From: Roseibium hamelinense
Lineage (GTDB): Bacteria; Pseudomonadota; Alphaproteobacteria; Rhizobiales; Stappiaceae
Assembly: GCF_007830545.1 (NCBI RefSeq)
Contig: NZ_VLLF01000014.1
Coordinates: 1-49,541 of the forward strand
Length of the DNA: 49,541 nucleotides
Direction of reading: 5' to 3'
In this document: positions 16,983 to 26,990 of the stretch, one piece after another
Layout of the letters: every line of letters begins with the position of its first letter
Position numbering within the stretch: the stretch's first letter is position 1
The notes under the pieces: model-generated
The model's input: only the letters and a program-made list of their open reading frames with translations
Databases searched by the model: none
Told to the model about the DNA's origin: nothing
Position numbers and translations under genes: made by a program

Positions 16983-18949
16983 GTGCCGAACTTACACTTA
17001 CTTGCGCAGCGCTCGGCAGCCATCATGTTTTCGGCACAAATGGCGGCACGCTTGGTCGATCGAAAAAGTGTGATTGGGTTCTCCCTGATGAGTCTCGTAT
17101 TCTATCCTCGCTACACGCGAGGATTATATGCCAAAACGGCAAATTCCTTTTGATTGACGAAAGCACTAATGGGACGTTCATAGCCGGTCAGAGTGACCCC
17201 ATCGGCCGGGGGCGCGCTGTCGTTGTGGAGTCTGGAACAACATTCGTTGCCGGAACATACGAGCTCCTAGCAAGTGTTACGCTGAGCGGAATCGGAGGTG
17301 CTGACCCGATTGCCGCACTGGGAGACAGCAGTGTAGGCTCCAACTCACGAGACTTTGCACAGCATAGCGTCGGCAGTCACACCGCACTCAAACAATACCC
17401 GGCCAGCGGACCGGTTCAAATGCCCCCACAACAGGGCACGGGACCAGAGGCACAACTCCTAACACAGCGCACGTCGTACGATGTCCCGACACGGAACAAA
17501 CCCTCTTTAGACCCACTTGATTATCTTGGAGGAGCCCCCGCTCGGGCTTCCGAACCCTCACAACAACCGGTGAACACCTTCGTTGCACCGCAAATTCCAT
17601 CTGAACCAACGCCGCTCCAACCGCACCTTCAACAAGCGGCCCAGCCGCGAGAGAGTGCCCCAGTACAGGGTAGCGGCCCGATTCCAGCACACTTCGATGG
17701 CGGACTGCTGCCGAACACCAACCCATCACAAACCCAACCGACACAATCTGCTGACGTGCAGCAAGCGCCTGCTGCACCACAAACAGAAAGTGGCTCGGCT
17801 CCGCAAAACGCCGACATCATTCCTGAGGACTTCCTTGCCTCATTGACAGGAAGCAATCCACCGGCGCAACCAACTGCGGCCTCAGTCACCGCACCAGCAT
17901 TGCGACAACAATCAACGCCCGCTCCTAAAGCGCAACCAAACGCCGACGCTGCCCGCGCCAAACAGAGCCATCCAAACGAGGACCGGCACCAGTCAAGACA
18001 ATTGCCGCCAGTCCAACCTGCGCACAATGCCGCCTTACAATCAACAACGGTCACTCCGGCCTCCGCGCCCCTGCCCATGGGTATTCCACCTTTGCCGGAA
18101 CGTGGAAGTGCCGGTGGTCTTTCTCATGTGGAAGCACTCAAAGCAAGGCGAGAAAAACGGGAAGCCGCTCTTGATGCAAAGGCTCGCGGTTCTGCCCCGT
18201 CTTTGTCGCAGAATACGTTCGGAAAGGCCGCATCTACCCAACCAAATGCTGCGCGACCGCCGGCACAGAGCACGCAAGCAAAAAGCGCGGCGCAAATTCA
18301 CGGATCAGTGCGGACCCAAGACATAAACCCGGCGTTGTCAGAGGGTGTATTGCTGCAAGCTCTTTTAAACGGTCTTGGTTTTCCAGATGCCAAAATCGAA
18401 CCGGAGAACGCAGAACGGCTCATGTTGGACACCGGCAAAATGGTTCGGGAAATGTCGTCTGGCATGATCGCTTTGCTTGCCGCCCGTAAAATCATGAAGT
18501 CTGAGTTTCGAATGGATGAAACGCGTATCGAACCAAAAGAAAATAACGCGTTCAAACATTTCAAGGTGGCAGAACTTGCTCTGGATGAAATGCTGCTAAG
18601 ACGCTCCGAAGGTTACCTGCCGCCAGATCAGGCCTCCCGAGCCGCGTTTCAAGACCTTCAAGACCAAACCATGGTGACAATCTCGGCCATGCAGAAAGCC
18701 ATGCGGTTGCTTTTGGAGCGGATATCGCCTGAAAATCTAGCTGGGCATGATGAAAATGATGGCGCGCTGAGGCTGCGCAGTCTGGGCGGGCGGAGAGACA
18801 AATGGGATACGGCAAAACAGTCATATGAGCGCATCCGATCAGATTTCGACGCAATCATGCGGCAGGTAATCATTGAAGCCTTCACTCAGGTTCAGGAAGA
18901 ACTGGCGCGCCAGCGGTCTAAAGATTATTGGGACAAGAGGAAAAAATGA
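16979..18949 (+). CDS. tagH: FHA domain-containing T6SS regulator (TagH/Fha type)
   Basis: The 656-residue protein has an N-terminal FHA domain (about residues 1-100; GTLGRSKKCDWVLPD, SLHARI and STNGTFI give the phospho-threonine-binding Arg, Ser-x-x-His and Asn), a proline/glutamine-rich low-complexity linker (about 130-440), and a C-terminal conserved T6SS FHA domain (about 445-650; QALLNGLGFPDAKI and AFQDLQDQTMVTISAMQKAM). In Pseudomonas, Fha1 phosphorylated by PpkA promotes assembly. Kinase and phosphatase genes at the end of this operon match that pathway. The start is GTG, overlapping the tssG stop; the stop overlaps tssJ. Confidence 0.93.
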   Translation: MSAELTLTCAALGSHHVFGTNGGTLGRSKKCDWVLPDESRILSSLHARIICQNGKFLLIDESTNGTFIAGQSDPIGRGRAVVVESGTTFVAGTYELLASVTLSGIGGADPIAALGDSSVGSNSRDFAQHSVGSHTALKQYPASGPVQMPPQQGTGPEAQLLTQRTSYDVPTRNKPSLDPLDYLGGAPARASEPSQQPVNTFVAPQIPSEPTPLQPHLQQAAQPRESAPVQGSGPIPAHFDGGLLPNTNPSQTQPTQSADVQQAPAAPQTESGSAPQNADIIPEDFLASLTGSNPPAQPTAASVTAPALRQQSTPAPKAQPNADAARAKQSHPNEDRHQSRQLPPVQPAHNAALQSTTVTPASAPLPMGIPPLPERGSAGGLSHVEALKARREKREAALDAKARGSAPSLSQNTFGKAASTQPNAARPPAQSTQAKSAAQIHGSVRTQDINPALSEGVLLQALLNGLGFPDAKIEPENAERLMLDTGKMVREMSSGMIALLAARKIMKSEFRMDETRIEPKENNAFKHFKVAELALDEMLLRRSEGYLPPDQASRAAFQDLQDQTMVTISAMQKAMRLLLERISPENLAGHDENDGALRLRSLGGRRDKWDTAKQSYERIRSDFDAIMRQVIIEAFTQVQEELARQRSKDYWDKRKK

Positions 18950-19437
18950 AAATATCCCGGCGGGATCTGTGCCAAGGACTCCTTATTGCACCGGCGTTTG
19001 GTATGGCAGCCTGCTCGCGGGTTCCCGAACCCACTCCGGTTACAGTCCAATTATTCGCTGACGATAACGTTAACCCTAACGAAAATGGCGACCCGGCTCC
19101 TATTGTCGTACGCGTATATGAGCTGAAAGGCATGACGGCGTTTAACAATGGAGAGTTTTTCGAATTCGCTGACGACGACACAAAACTTCTTGGCGGAGAC
19201 CTTATCGGCAAACAAGAATACGAGCTTACGCCTGGGGAAAAGAAGGACTACGACAGGAGTATTTCTAGCGAAGCAACCCACATCGGTGTTGTCGCCGCGT
19301 TCCGGGACATTCAATCCGCGCAGTGGCGCGATTCAATCGAACTGGAAGCAGAAAAGAAAAACGAATTCGTCATTTATCTAACAAGCCTTGCTGTGCGAAT
19401 ACAAAAACTGCGGCGACGACGGCTCGGGGTGTTTTAG
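18946..19437 (+). CDS. tssJ: type VI secretion system lipoprotein TssJ, with twin-arginine-like signal
   Basis: The product is 163 residues. MKISRRDLCQGLLIAPAFG followed by MAAC is a lipoprotein signal with the lipobox Cys at residue 23; the SRR-D-L segment also matches a twin-arginine motif. The mature part has the TssJ beta-sandwich pattern: VTVQLFADDNVNPNENGDPAP, IVVRVYELKG, and IGVVAAFRDIQSAQWR. TssJ is the outer-membrane part of the TssJLM complex. The ATG overlaps the FHA gene stop (ATGA). The next gene is 129 bases away. Confidence 0.93.
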   Translation: MKISRRDLCQGLLIAPAFGMAACSRVPEPTPVTVQLFADDNVNPNENGDPAPIVVRVYELKGMTAFNNGEFFEFADDDTKLLGGDLIGKQEYELTPGEKKDYDRSISSEATHIGVVAAFRDIQSAQWRDSIELEAEKKNEFVIYLTSLAVRIQKLRRRRLGVF

Positions 19438-19566
19438 AGACACCTTTTCGTGCGTTTCCCGCAAAATGCGATTGCCGGATAATTTCGGTTCACAGATAGT
19501 CGCTAAGGCGACACATTAAACTCTAAACGAATCATTAGGTTGGCAAGCAATGTGTGGGGGAACAGT

Positions 19567-20901
19567 TTGAACGCGAGCGGAAAGCCGTTGTGGCTTGAAG
19601 GCATGTTCCTGCGGCCACAGCATTTGCAGCAACATGACAGATGGATCGAAAGCACCCTCGAATATCGGACGAAAGACCTCGTCCCATATTCTTGGGGCGT
19701 TCGAAAACTCAGCTTCGACCTCGAGGCGTTGCAGCAAGGCCAAGTGCGTATTTCAGATCTGGATGTCATCCTGCCGGACGGCACCGTATTCTCTACTGCC
19801 CAACAGCACCGCGTCTCGACTGTTCGGGAAATCAAACCCGAGCACCAAGGAAAAAAGCTGTTTCTAGCTGTTGCAATGCAATCAATCGGGTCATTGGAGG
19901 TTACTGATAGCGATGTTCCGCGACACAGGTTCTCCCGATCCGTCTCGGAAGTTCAAAACACGGCAGAGGGAGACCGTCCATCCGCCGAGATTGCGGTTGG
20001 AACCTTAACAGCCACTCTCGTCATCGAAGGCGAAAGTCTCGACGAAACGACCAATGTTCCGATCGGGGAAATTGAAAGTGTTGATGCCCAGGGGGCTGTG
20101 CAACTCGTCGATACCTTTATTCCGCCGGTGCTACACGCCGGAGCCAGTCGCCAGATTGTCTCGCATCTTGAGGAAATCCGCAGCTTGCTGCGTAAAAGAG
20201 GCGACATGCTCGCCTCCAATGCGGCGGGGGAAAACAGCAGCTCGCGGGCAGGCTTGCTTGACTTGATGATGCTTGGCGTCTCCAATCGTTATGAAGTACT
20301 TTTGGGGCACATGATCTCTTCAGGGCGCCATATGCCCGAGCAGGTATACCGGGATCTAATTTGCCTGATCGGTGAAATTGCGACTTATGGCACAGACAGC
20401 CGGCGGCCGCCGGACATCCCGGCCTATAACCACCGGGACCTAAGAGCAACGTTCCAACAACTTGTCGCCATTTTGCGTGACATGCTCAGCTTTGTCGTCG
20501 AGCAAAACGCAGTAAGCATCCCGCTGACAAAACGAGATTATGGCGTTTGGCTTGGCGAAACAACGGATCGCATGATCTTCCAGAACCGTGATTTCGTGTT
20601 GATTGCATATGCAAACGTGAGCCTTGAAGTTCTTCGGAACCAAATGCCGATCCAGGTCAAGATTGGCCCGGTCGAAAAAATCCGGGAACTGGTCAATCTT
20701 CAGCTGCCTGGGATCGGGATATCACCGCTCTCCGTTGCGCCGCGACAAATTCCGTACATCCAAAATGCAGTCTATTTCGCCTTGGATGTGAACAATGAGC
20801 TGTGGCCACAATTTCAGACGTCCGCGGCATTTGCCCTTCACATGAGTGGCGATTACCCGGGGTTGGGGCTCGAACTTTGGGCTATTCAAAAAGGGCAATG
20901 A
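19567..20901 (+). CDS. tssK: type VI secretion system baseplate protein TssK
   Basis: The product is 444 residues from TTG 19567. KPLWLEGMFLRPQHLQQHDR at the N-terminus is the TssK signature, and YLIGEIATYG-like and PFTKRDYGVW-like segments follow (LICLIGEIATYG, PLTKRDYGVWLGET). TssK links the baseplate to the TssLM membrane complex. No ATG fits: TTG 19567 has GGGGG five bases upstream and places the first Trp at residue 9 as in known TssK, while TTG 19540 gives a nine-residue longer form. The rare start may reduce translation. About 130 bases upstream are non-coding. Confidence 0.93.
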   Translation: MNASGKPLWLEGMFLRPQHLQQHDRWIESTLEYRTKDLVPYSWGVRKLSFDLEALQQGQVRISDLDVILPDGTVFSTAQQHRVSTVREIKPEHQGKKLFLAVAMQSIGSLEVTDSDVPRHRFSRSVSEVQNTAEGDRPSAEIAVGTLTATLVIEGESLDETTNVPIGEIESVDAQGAVQLVDTFIPPVLHAGASRQIVSHLEEIRSLLRKRGDMLASNAAGENSSSRAGLLDLMMLGVSNRYEVLLGHMISSGRHMPEQVYRDLICLIGEIATYGTDSRRPPDIPAYNHRDLRATFQQLVAILRDMLSFVVEQNAVSIPLTKRDYGVWLGETTDRMIFQNRDFVLIAYANVSLEVLRNQMPIQVKIGPVEKIRELVNLQLPGIGISPLSVAPRQIPYIQNAVYFALDVNNELWPQFQTSAAFALHMSGDYPGLGLELWAIQKGQ

Positions 20902-20910
20902 TCATCCGCA

Positions 20911-21828
20911 ATGACCAATGACGACCTGGATCATCCCACCGTCGCCAGACGGCTCAGCCCACGAGCGAGAACCACGCTCGGCGCGGGCGATCCAGTCGGT
21001 TTGGGCGACATTGATGACGAGCCGACCGTTGCGTTTGTTGCCATGCCGGATGCCGGTCAGCGACCCGACCAACAGTTCACCGGTTCGCCGCAGGCACGCC
21101 AAGAAACTCTCCAGGAAACAACCGCTCTTCTGCGTCAGCTCGACCCGGTCCCCGAGCGCATCATCGTTCGGGCGGCAGCCCCTCTTCTTCTTCTGATCTC
21201 TCAACTTCGCAATTCCATAGAACAGGCTGACGTTCACGCGCTCCGTCAGCAGGTTGTTGCAGAAATTGATCGTTTCGAACAGCTGGCGCAGAAGTCGGGC
21301 GTCGAAGCCGGTGACATCATCGCGGCCCGTTATGTCATCTGCTCAACTATAGACGAAACCGTTTTGATGACACCTTGGGGGAGCCGGAGCGAATGGAGTT
21401 CTAATAGCTTGCTGAATCAGTTTCACAACGAAACTTGGGGCGGTGAAAAAGTTTTCAGTATTCTCGACCGCATCATGGCGGACCCAGCTAAGAAGTTGCC
21501 GCTGCTGTTACTTGTTCAGTCATGCCTAATGCTTGGCTTTGAAGGCCGGTACCGAGTGCTTGAAGGAGGAAGAGATAAACTTGAAGATTTGCGCTTGGAC
21601 CTTTCGCGCACAATACGCCGATACAGCAAGGTCAAACCAGACCAACCTCTGTCAAAGGTAACAGAAGGCTTCAAGCGCGGAAGTTCCATCAGCTCTTATC
21701 CACCAGTCTGGCTAATCGGCCTAGTCTGCTTAGCGATACTGGTTATTGCGCGCGGATACTCTGATTTCATGCTCGAAGGCGAGATCGTCCCTGCACTGAG
21801 CGACATCGAGTCGCTTGAGGTCAAATAG
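20911..21828 (+). CDS. tssL: type VI secretion system membrane protein TssL (DotU family)
   Basis: The 305-residue protein has the DotU/IcmH domain (about residues 75-265; IIVRAAAPLLLLISQLRN, YVICSTIDETVLMTPWG, FHNETWGGEKVF) and a single C-terminal transmembrane helix (about 270-292, VWLIGLVCLAILVIARGY). It ends shortly after the helix, so it lacks the peptidoglycan-binding OmpA domain found in extended TssL; anchoring to peptidoglycan would need another protein. tssM follows after ten bases. Confidence 0.95.
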   Translation: MTNDDLDHPTVARRLSPRARTTLGAGDPVGLGDIDDEPTVAFVAMPDAGQRPDQQFTGSPQARQETLQETTALLRQLDPVPERIIVRAAAPLLLLISQLRNSIEQADVHALRQQVVAEIDRFEQLAQKSGVEAGDIIAARYVICSTIDETVLMTPWGSRSEWSSNSLLNQFHNETWGGEKVFSILDRIMADPAKKLPLLLLVQSCLMLGFEGRYRVLEGGRDKLEDLRLDLSRTIRRYSKVKPDQPLSKVTEGFKRGSSISSYPPVWLIGLVCLAILVIARGYSDFMLEGEIVPALSDIESLEVK

Positions 21829-21838
21829 GAGGTCTCGA

Positions 21839-24800
21839 ATGCTGCGTACCTATTTCTTAAGCCTCCTACGGCCAGCCAGCCTGCTGATCTTTTTCTTCCT
21901 GATCCTGCTGTCCCTCGCCATCTACTTCTTCGGCGGTTCACTATCGCTGTCTGGTGTAGCGCCGCTTCGTTCTGAGCAAGCCCGTATCGCGGTTATCGTC
22001 GGGATTTTTGTTCTCTTTTTTCTAATCACCTTCCTCCGGCATTGGCTTGCGCGACGCGCGAATGCCAAGCTCATCAATTCCATGCTCGCCAATGACGAGC
22101 TGGTATCGCTTGGACCGGATAAATCAGCCGACGAAGTTGAATTGATCCGGGAGCGCTTTGAAGCTGCGCTCAAAAAGCTGCGTGACAATCCGCTGGACGG
22201 AAAGAAGAACCGCAACTTTCTGTTTGAGTTGCCCTGGTACATACTTATTGGCCCCCCGGGAACTGGCAAAACCACTATTCTTCGCAATTCGGGCCTTGAA
22301 TTTCCTCTGAGCGATGAAGGCCAGGAAGCCATCCAAGGGATTGGAGGAACCCGGAACTGCGATTGGTGGATTTCGAACGAAGCCGTCCTCATCGATACCG
22401 CCGGGCGCTATACGACCCAGGATGTAAACCAAGGTATCGATGCCGCGGCATGGAACGGTTTTCTGGATCTGCTGCGTCAATCGCGAAAGCGCCGGCCGGT
22501 GAACGGTGTCATCCTTACCGTCAGCATCGCAGATATCGCCCAGTCGGATGAAGCAGAACGGACGCGCCAGGCCGATATTCTGCGTCAGCGCTTAAGAGAG
22601 CTTCACCGGTCGTTCGGCATGCGTTTGCCTGTCTATGTAACTTTTTCCAAATGCGACCTGGTTGCGGGCTTCGATGAGTATTTTGACAGCCTTAAGGAAA
22701 AAGACCGCGAGCAAGTCTGGGGTGTCACGTTTCCATATGACGAAAAACAAATCACGGTTGGCCCGGCTTTCGAGGCTGGCTTCGTTGATTTGGTTGCCCG
22801 GTTAGAAAAACAAATCCCGGATCTGCTGGCAGAAGAGAGAAACAACAGCCGACGTTGCCGAATTTATGGCTTTCCGCACGAGTTTGGCAGCCTAGCGCAA
22901 GTCCTCAGGAGCTTTTTGTCCGACGTGTTTCGTGCCAGTCGGTACGAAGCCCAACCTCTGCTGCGCGGGGTTTATTTCACGTCAGGCACACAAGAAGGGA
23001 CCCCTGTTGATCGACTGCTTGGAGCAATGGGGCGCAACTTCTCGCTTGCGCCTACTCAGCAGTTGCCTCTGAGCGGACAAGGCAAGGCGTTTTTCATCAA
23101 GGACCTCTTAAAGAACATTGTTTTTGCTGAACAAAATCTTGTTGGCCGAAACAGTCGTCTGGAACGGCGGTTGGCGGCAATGTATGGCGGCGGCATTGCA
23201 GCTGCGGCGGCTGTTGTCATCGGACTGTCTGCCTATTGGCTTGCCGGTCTCGGCCACGCTAATCAAACTGCCGAAAAAGTGGAAGAATATGCACAGCGTG
23301 TGGAAGTGCGTCGGAACGACGCCGACCGGAACCGGTCTTTAATCGGAATACTGCCGACACTGAACGCTGCGCGTGATCTTCGAAATGAAATTGAGGAAGA
23401 AAATAACTGGCTGACGGCCACTCCAATAAGCATTGAGGCGCAATCGACACTTTATCCCGCTGCAGAAAAGACTTACGATTCCTACTTGACCGGATACCTG
23501 CTTCCAGCGGTCACATCCCGACTTGCTGCACAAATACAGCTAGTGTCGAATGCACCCGATAGCAACAGCGGCTTACTGCGGGATCAGCTTGAAACATACC
23601 TCATGCTGACGACAGGCGAAAACTATGATGCCAGCAAGGTCCGCACCGCGCTTCGGTCGCAAACAGAAGCAGCCTTTATTTTAAATCCGGAAAACCGCGG
23701 CGACATGCAGCAACATATGGATGCGCTGTTGGCGCTGCTTCCGGTGACAACCGCTGCCGACGCACCGATTGTTGATGCAGCACGCACCCGGATCCAACAA
23801 GTCCCGCAAGCAACCGACATCTACAATCGAATGGTCCGCGATGCGGCCCAGCGCTATCAGCTTGCACCGATCAACATTGTCCGGACCCTCGGCTCCGGAT
23901 CACTTTATGTCGATACTGCCGTTGGCGGTGGGCGATCAATTATTCCAGGAATTTATACAAAGAATGGGCTGTATAACTTCTTCCTGACCCGCCTGCCCGA
24001 ATACATCCGTGCGTCCACCGGTTCCGATTGGGTCATGGGCAGCGAAGGCATGCCAGAGGCAACCTACAACCGAATAGCCAGCCAAATCGTCAAGCTTTAC
24101 ACGGAAGACTACATCTCCAATTGGAGAGAAGGGGTCGCCTATATTCGGGTGGTGGAAATCGGCTCGCTCGGCCGCGCGCAGATCGTTCTACAGGAACTGT
24201 CTAGCCCGAGCTCTCCGCTGACCAATGTTCTAAACGTGTTACGCGAAAATACACAACTCCCTCTACCGGGCTCCCAGTCCAATCAGGCGGCGGACGCGGC
24301 AGCCAATGCCGCTCCGGCCGCCGCTAGCGGGATCACTGGTGGCCTTGTCGCTTCAGCAAGCGAAGCAGCACAGAAGTCGGCAGTCGAGACGGCATTCGGT
24401 AAAGCACCCTGGCCGGGACTCGAAATCGAGGACGCGTTTAGACCCCTCAACAACCTTGTTGATCCCACGAACGGTCAGGCGACGTTGGACAAGGTGCAGC
24501 AGCTGTTCGGTGATCTTTATGGAAACGTATCTGGTGTGGTGACCGCCCCGGATCCGAACAGCGCAGCGTTCGATTTTGTAAAAGGGCGGGCCCAATCCCC
24601 GCGGAATGATTCCTTTACGACCTTGCGCTCAGAAGCAGCCATTCAGCCTGAACCGGTCAGATCTCTTGTCTTGTCGACCGTTAATCGGACCTGGGAACTG
24701 CTGAACCAATCCGCTTATCTTTTCATCAATACCCGCTGGCAAGATGAGGTTTTACCGGTCTGTAACGATATCATGGCGGGCCGATATCCTTTCACGCCGA

Positions 24801-25420
24801 GCTCGGAAGAAGATGTCAGTCTTCAGGACTTTACCGATCTTCTCGGCCCCGCTGGCGCGATTGATGCCTTCTACAAGGACTATCTTGATCCGTTCATCGT
24901 CAAGCGTGGTCGGCAGTTGACCGAAATCCAAACACAAGGCAGCGGCCTTGGTATTGCACAAACTTCGCTTACCCAGCTTTCGCGAGCCCAAACGATAAAG
25001 GATGCCTTTTTCGGCAAATCCGGGACAAGCCCGGAAGCGAAATTTACCATTATCCCGACCTTCCTTGATCCGAAGGCGCTGCGGTCAACTTTCAAGATCG
25101 ATGACGATCAAATCGTCTACCGCCACGGCCCAGAGCGCGCGCAGGATTTCTCATGGCCGAGCCAGCTCGAGGGCAGCACGGCAGAAATCAGCATCACCTT
25201 ACTCGACAACCAGAAGAACACGCTCGAAAAAACAGGCACTTGGGCGATCTTCCGGGTGTTGTCGGCGTCGGGACTGTCGAGGGTCCTTGGTCGTGACCGG
25301 TTTGACTTCTCGATAGAGATGGAAGAGGCGAAGGCAACGTACAGACTGACCGCCTCCAGCGTTGTCAATCCGTTCAATTTGGGGCTTTATACAGAGTTTA
25401 GATGCCCGCCTTCTCTATAA
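21839..25420 (+). CDS. tssM: type VI secretion system membrane protein TssM (IcmF family)
   Basis: The 1193-residue protein has two N-terminal transmembrane helices (about 13-33 and 50-70), a cytoplasmic NTPase domain with Walker A GPPGTGKTT at 138-146 and DTAGRYTTQD as switch region, a third transmembrane helix near 445-468, and a long periplasmic part ending in the IcmF-related C-terminal domain. AGGAGG lies six bases before the chosen ATG; an eight-codon longer frame overlapping tssL is rejected. A complete Walker A suggests ATP binding. It forms the membrane complex with TssL and TssJ. Confidence 0.96.
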   Translation: MLRTYFLSLLRPASLLIFFFLILLSLAIYFFGGSLSLSGVAPLRSEQARIAVIVGIFVLFFLITFLRHWLARRANAKLINSMLANDELVSLGPDKSADEVELIRERFEAALKKLRDNPLDGKKNRNFLFELPWYILIGPPGTGKTTILRNSGLEFPLSDEGQEAIQGIGGTRNCDWWISNEAVLIDTAGRYTTQDVNQGIDAAAWNGFLDLLRQSRKRRPVNGVILTVSIADIAQSDEAERTRQADILRQRLRELHRSFGMRLPVYVTFSKCDLVAGFDEYFDSLKEKDREQVWGVTFPYDEKQITVGPAFEAGFVDLVARLEKQIPDLLAEERNNSRRCRIYGFPHEFGSLAQVLRSFLSDVFRASRYEAQPLLRGVYFTSGTQEGTPVDRLLGAMGRNFSLAPTQQLPLSGQGKAFFIKDLLKNIVFAEQNLVGRNSRLERRLAAMYGGGIAAAAAVVIGLSAYWLAGLGHANQTAEKVEEYAQRVEVRRNDADRNRSLIGILPTLNAARDLRNEIEEENNWLTATPISIEAQSTLYPAAEKTYDSYLTGYLLPAVTSRLAAQIQLVSNAPDSNSGLLRDQLETYLMLTTGENYDASKVRTALRSQTEAAFILNPENRGDMQQHMDALLALLPVTTAADAPIVDAARTRIQQVPQATDIYNRMVRDAAQRYQLAPINIVRTLGSGSLYVDTAVGGGRSIIPGIYTKNGLYNFFLTRLPEYIRASTGSDWVMGSEGMPEATYNRIASQIVKLYTEDYISNWREGVAYIRVVEIGSLGRAQIVLQELSSPSSPLTNVLNVLRENTQLPLPGSQSNQAADAAANAAPAAASGITGGLVASASEAAQKSAVETAFGKAPWPGLEIEDAFRPLNNLVDPTNGQATLDKVQQLFGDLYGNVSGVVTAPDPNSAAFDFVKGRAQSPRNDSFTTLRSEAAIQPEPVRSLVLSTVNRTWELLNQSAYLFINTRWQDEVLPVCNDIMAGRYPFTPSSEEDVSLQDFTDLLGPAGAIDAFYKDYLDPFIVKRGRQLTEIQTQGSGLGIAQTSLTQLSRAQTIKDAFFGKSGTSPEAKFTIIPTFLDPKALRSTFKIDDDQIVYRHGPERAQDFSWPSQLEGSTAEISITLLDNQKNTLEKTGTWAIFRVLSASGLSRVLGRDRFDFSIEMEEAKATYRLTASSVVNPFNLGLYTEFRCPPSL

Positions 25421-25493
25421 ACGTGCCGTTGGCCAAAATAACAGCGTCTGAAAAGGGGTTGCGTTTTCACAGCAGGCTAAGAGGGGTCAATTC

Positions 25494-26246
25494 ATGTTAG
25501 CTTGCGGATACTTCGGAAAACGGCCGCACGACAGGGACTTTCTCTTTGACGGTCTGCCTGCGCGGGTAACGGATCGTTGGGCCCAAGTGATGGCGAGCTG
25601 GATGCACGAGGCAAAAACCCTACAACCGAACACCTGGAAACATACGTTTCTGCAGGGACCGATTTGGCGTTTCGCTCTTGGTCCTGGGCATCTTGATGAT
25701 CAGGTCTGGATCGGCATACTTGCAGCCTCTGTAGATACTTTTGGCCGCGAGTTTCCATTTGCGGTTTTGATATCCGCAGAGGCTGAAAGCCTTCCACCGG
25801 GTCTGACCCGCAGTGTTGATCAGATTATGGATCGGATTGAACGCGACCTTCTGATTTTTCTGGATGGCGGCTTCAACCGAAGAGAGTTTGTTGCCATCTT
25901 GGGGGAGGAAGCGAAGGCACTGCGCCAGGGGATTACCGAGAAACCAACAAAGTTCCGGTATGAGCTTCCAAAACCTGTGAGCGATGAGTTTGCTATCGCG
26001 CTGACTGTGGCCGCCTTGGAAGCGCAGCCACAGGATTTGAGCGGGGCTGTCTCTTGGCAGCAAGCATCAATGCAGGGCAAGTCTCCGAGCAACTGTTATT
26101 GGTGGCATGAGGGGACCGAAACGCGGGCACCCGAACTGTGCGTTTCATTGGGGCTGCCAACTGGAAAGCAGACCGCGGCGTTTTTTTCTGGAGACTGGAT
26201 GAATTCAGGTTGGAGACCGCGTGATGAACACCCAGGTTTCAGCTAA
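25494..26246 (+). CDS. tagF: type VI secretion system-associated protein TagF
   Basis: The 250-residue protein opens with the TagF N-terminal pattern (CGYFGKRPHDRDFLFDGLP, compare GFFGKLP-x-GDF) and continues with VLISAEAE and WWHEGTE-like segments of the family. TagF is a post-translational repressor of T6SS firing in Pseudomonas that binds the FHA protein, and in Agrobacterium it is fused to the phosphatase PppA. Here tagF and the PP2C gene are separate and adjacent, 67 bases apart. GAGGGG lies seven bases before the ATG. Confidence 0.9.
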   Translation: MLACGYFGKRPHDRDFLFDGLPARVTDRWAQVMASWMHEAKTLQPNTWKHTFLQGPIWRFALGPGHLDDQVWIGILAASVDTFGREFPFAVLISAEAESLPPGLTRSVDQIMDRIERDLLIFLDGGFNRREFVAILGEEAKALRQGITEKPTKFRYELPKPVSDEFAIALTVAALEAQPQDLSGAVSWQQASMQGKSPSNCYWWHEGTETRAPELCVSLGLPTGKQTAAFFSGDWMNSGWRPRDEHPGFS

Positions 26247-26313
26247 TGTCATGATTCGAACACCGCTAGTCAATTGCCACTCGGTGCAACCACTTGACGG
26301 GTAACGCCCTAAC

Positions 26314-26988
26314 ATGTCGCCGAAACCAACCGTTCTTGCAGAGGCAATTACCCATCAGGGTTTGCGTCATCATCGAAACGAAGATTCTTATCTGGTTCTT
26401 GGAGACAAATGCTTATTTGCTGTCGCTGACGGCATGGGTGGCCACCGGGACGGCCATGTTGCCAGTCAAATGGCCGTTAGCGAGATCGCGAATGTTGGCA
26501 GCGTTCTTACAGGACGGGGCGTCGAAGACGTTGCTATGATCGAAGGCGCGCTTCTGCGCGCAAACAAAAGCCTGTTTGACAGCTATCTGGCGGCCCCCGA
26601 AAACGATATCTCGGGCACCACTGTCACCTGTTTGTTAATCCAGGACAAATTCGCTACCTGCATATGGGCAGGGGACAGTCGGCTCTATCTCTTGCGCGGC
26701 AACCACTTGTTTCTCATCTCGGAAGACCATGCCGATGATGCCGGTCACCTGGTACGTGCAATTGGTGCCGCGGATGCTCTCCAACTTGACTGTAGGACCA
26801 TTGAACTCAGTACTGGCGATGCATTCGTCTTGTGTACTGATGGGTTGATCAAAGGCGTGAGCGAAACCCAGATTGCCGACACTTTGAAGCAAGGCGGGAC
26901 AAACACCGCAGACAGGCTGCTTGCAGAGGCGGTGCGAGGCGGGTCCAATGACGACATCACATTTGTGATTGTCTGGATTGGATCGTGA
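26314..26988 (+). CDS. pppA: PP2C-family serine/threonine phosphatase (PppA-like)
   Basis: The 224-residue protein is a complete PP2C domain: HQGLRHHRNEDSYLV, FAVADGMGGHRDG, ICVWAGDSR-like CIWAGDSRLYLLR, VLCTDGLIKGVSE and GGSNDDITFVIV give the metal-binding aspartates. In the threonine-phosphorylation pathway PppA removes the phosphate placed by PpkA on the FHA protein. It lies between tagF and the kinase gene; its stop is within a few bases of the kinase start. Confidence 0.92.
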   Translation: MSPKPTVLAEAITHQGLRHHRNEDSYLVLGDKCLFAVADGMGGHRDGHVASQMAVSEIANVGSVLTGRGVEDVAMIEGALLRANKSLFDSYLAAPENDISGTTVTCLLIQDKFATCIWAGDSRLYLLRGNHLFLISEDHADDAGHLVRAIGAADALQLDCRTIELSTGDAFVLCTDGLIKGVSETQIADTLKQGGTNTADRLLAEAVRGGSNDDITFVIVWIGS

Positions 26989-26990
26989 CC

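Noticed and set aside
17388..18326. Long frames on both strands within the FHA linker
   Set aside because: They are shadows of the proline/glutamine-rich linker, whose repetitive codons lack stops in other frames.
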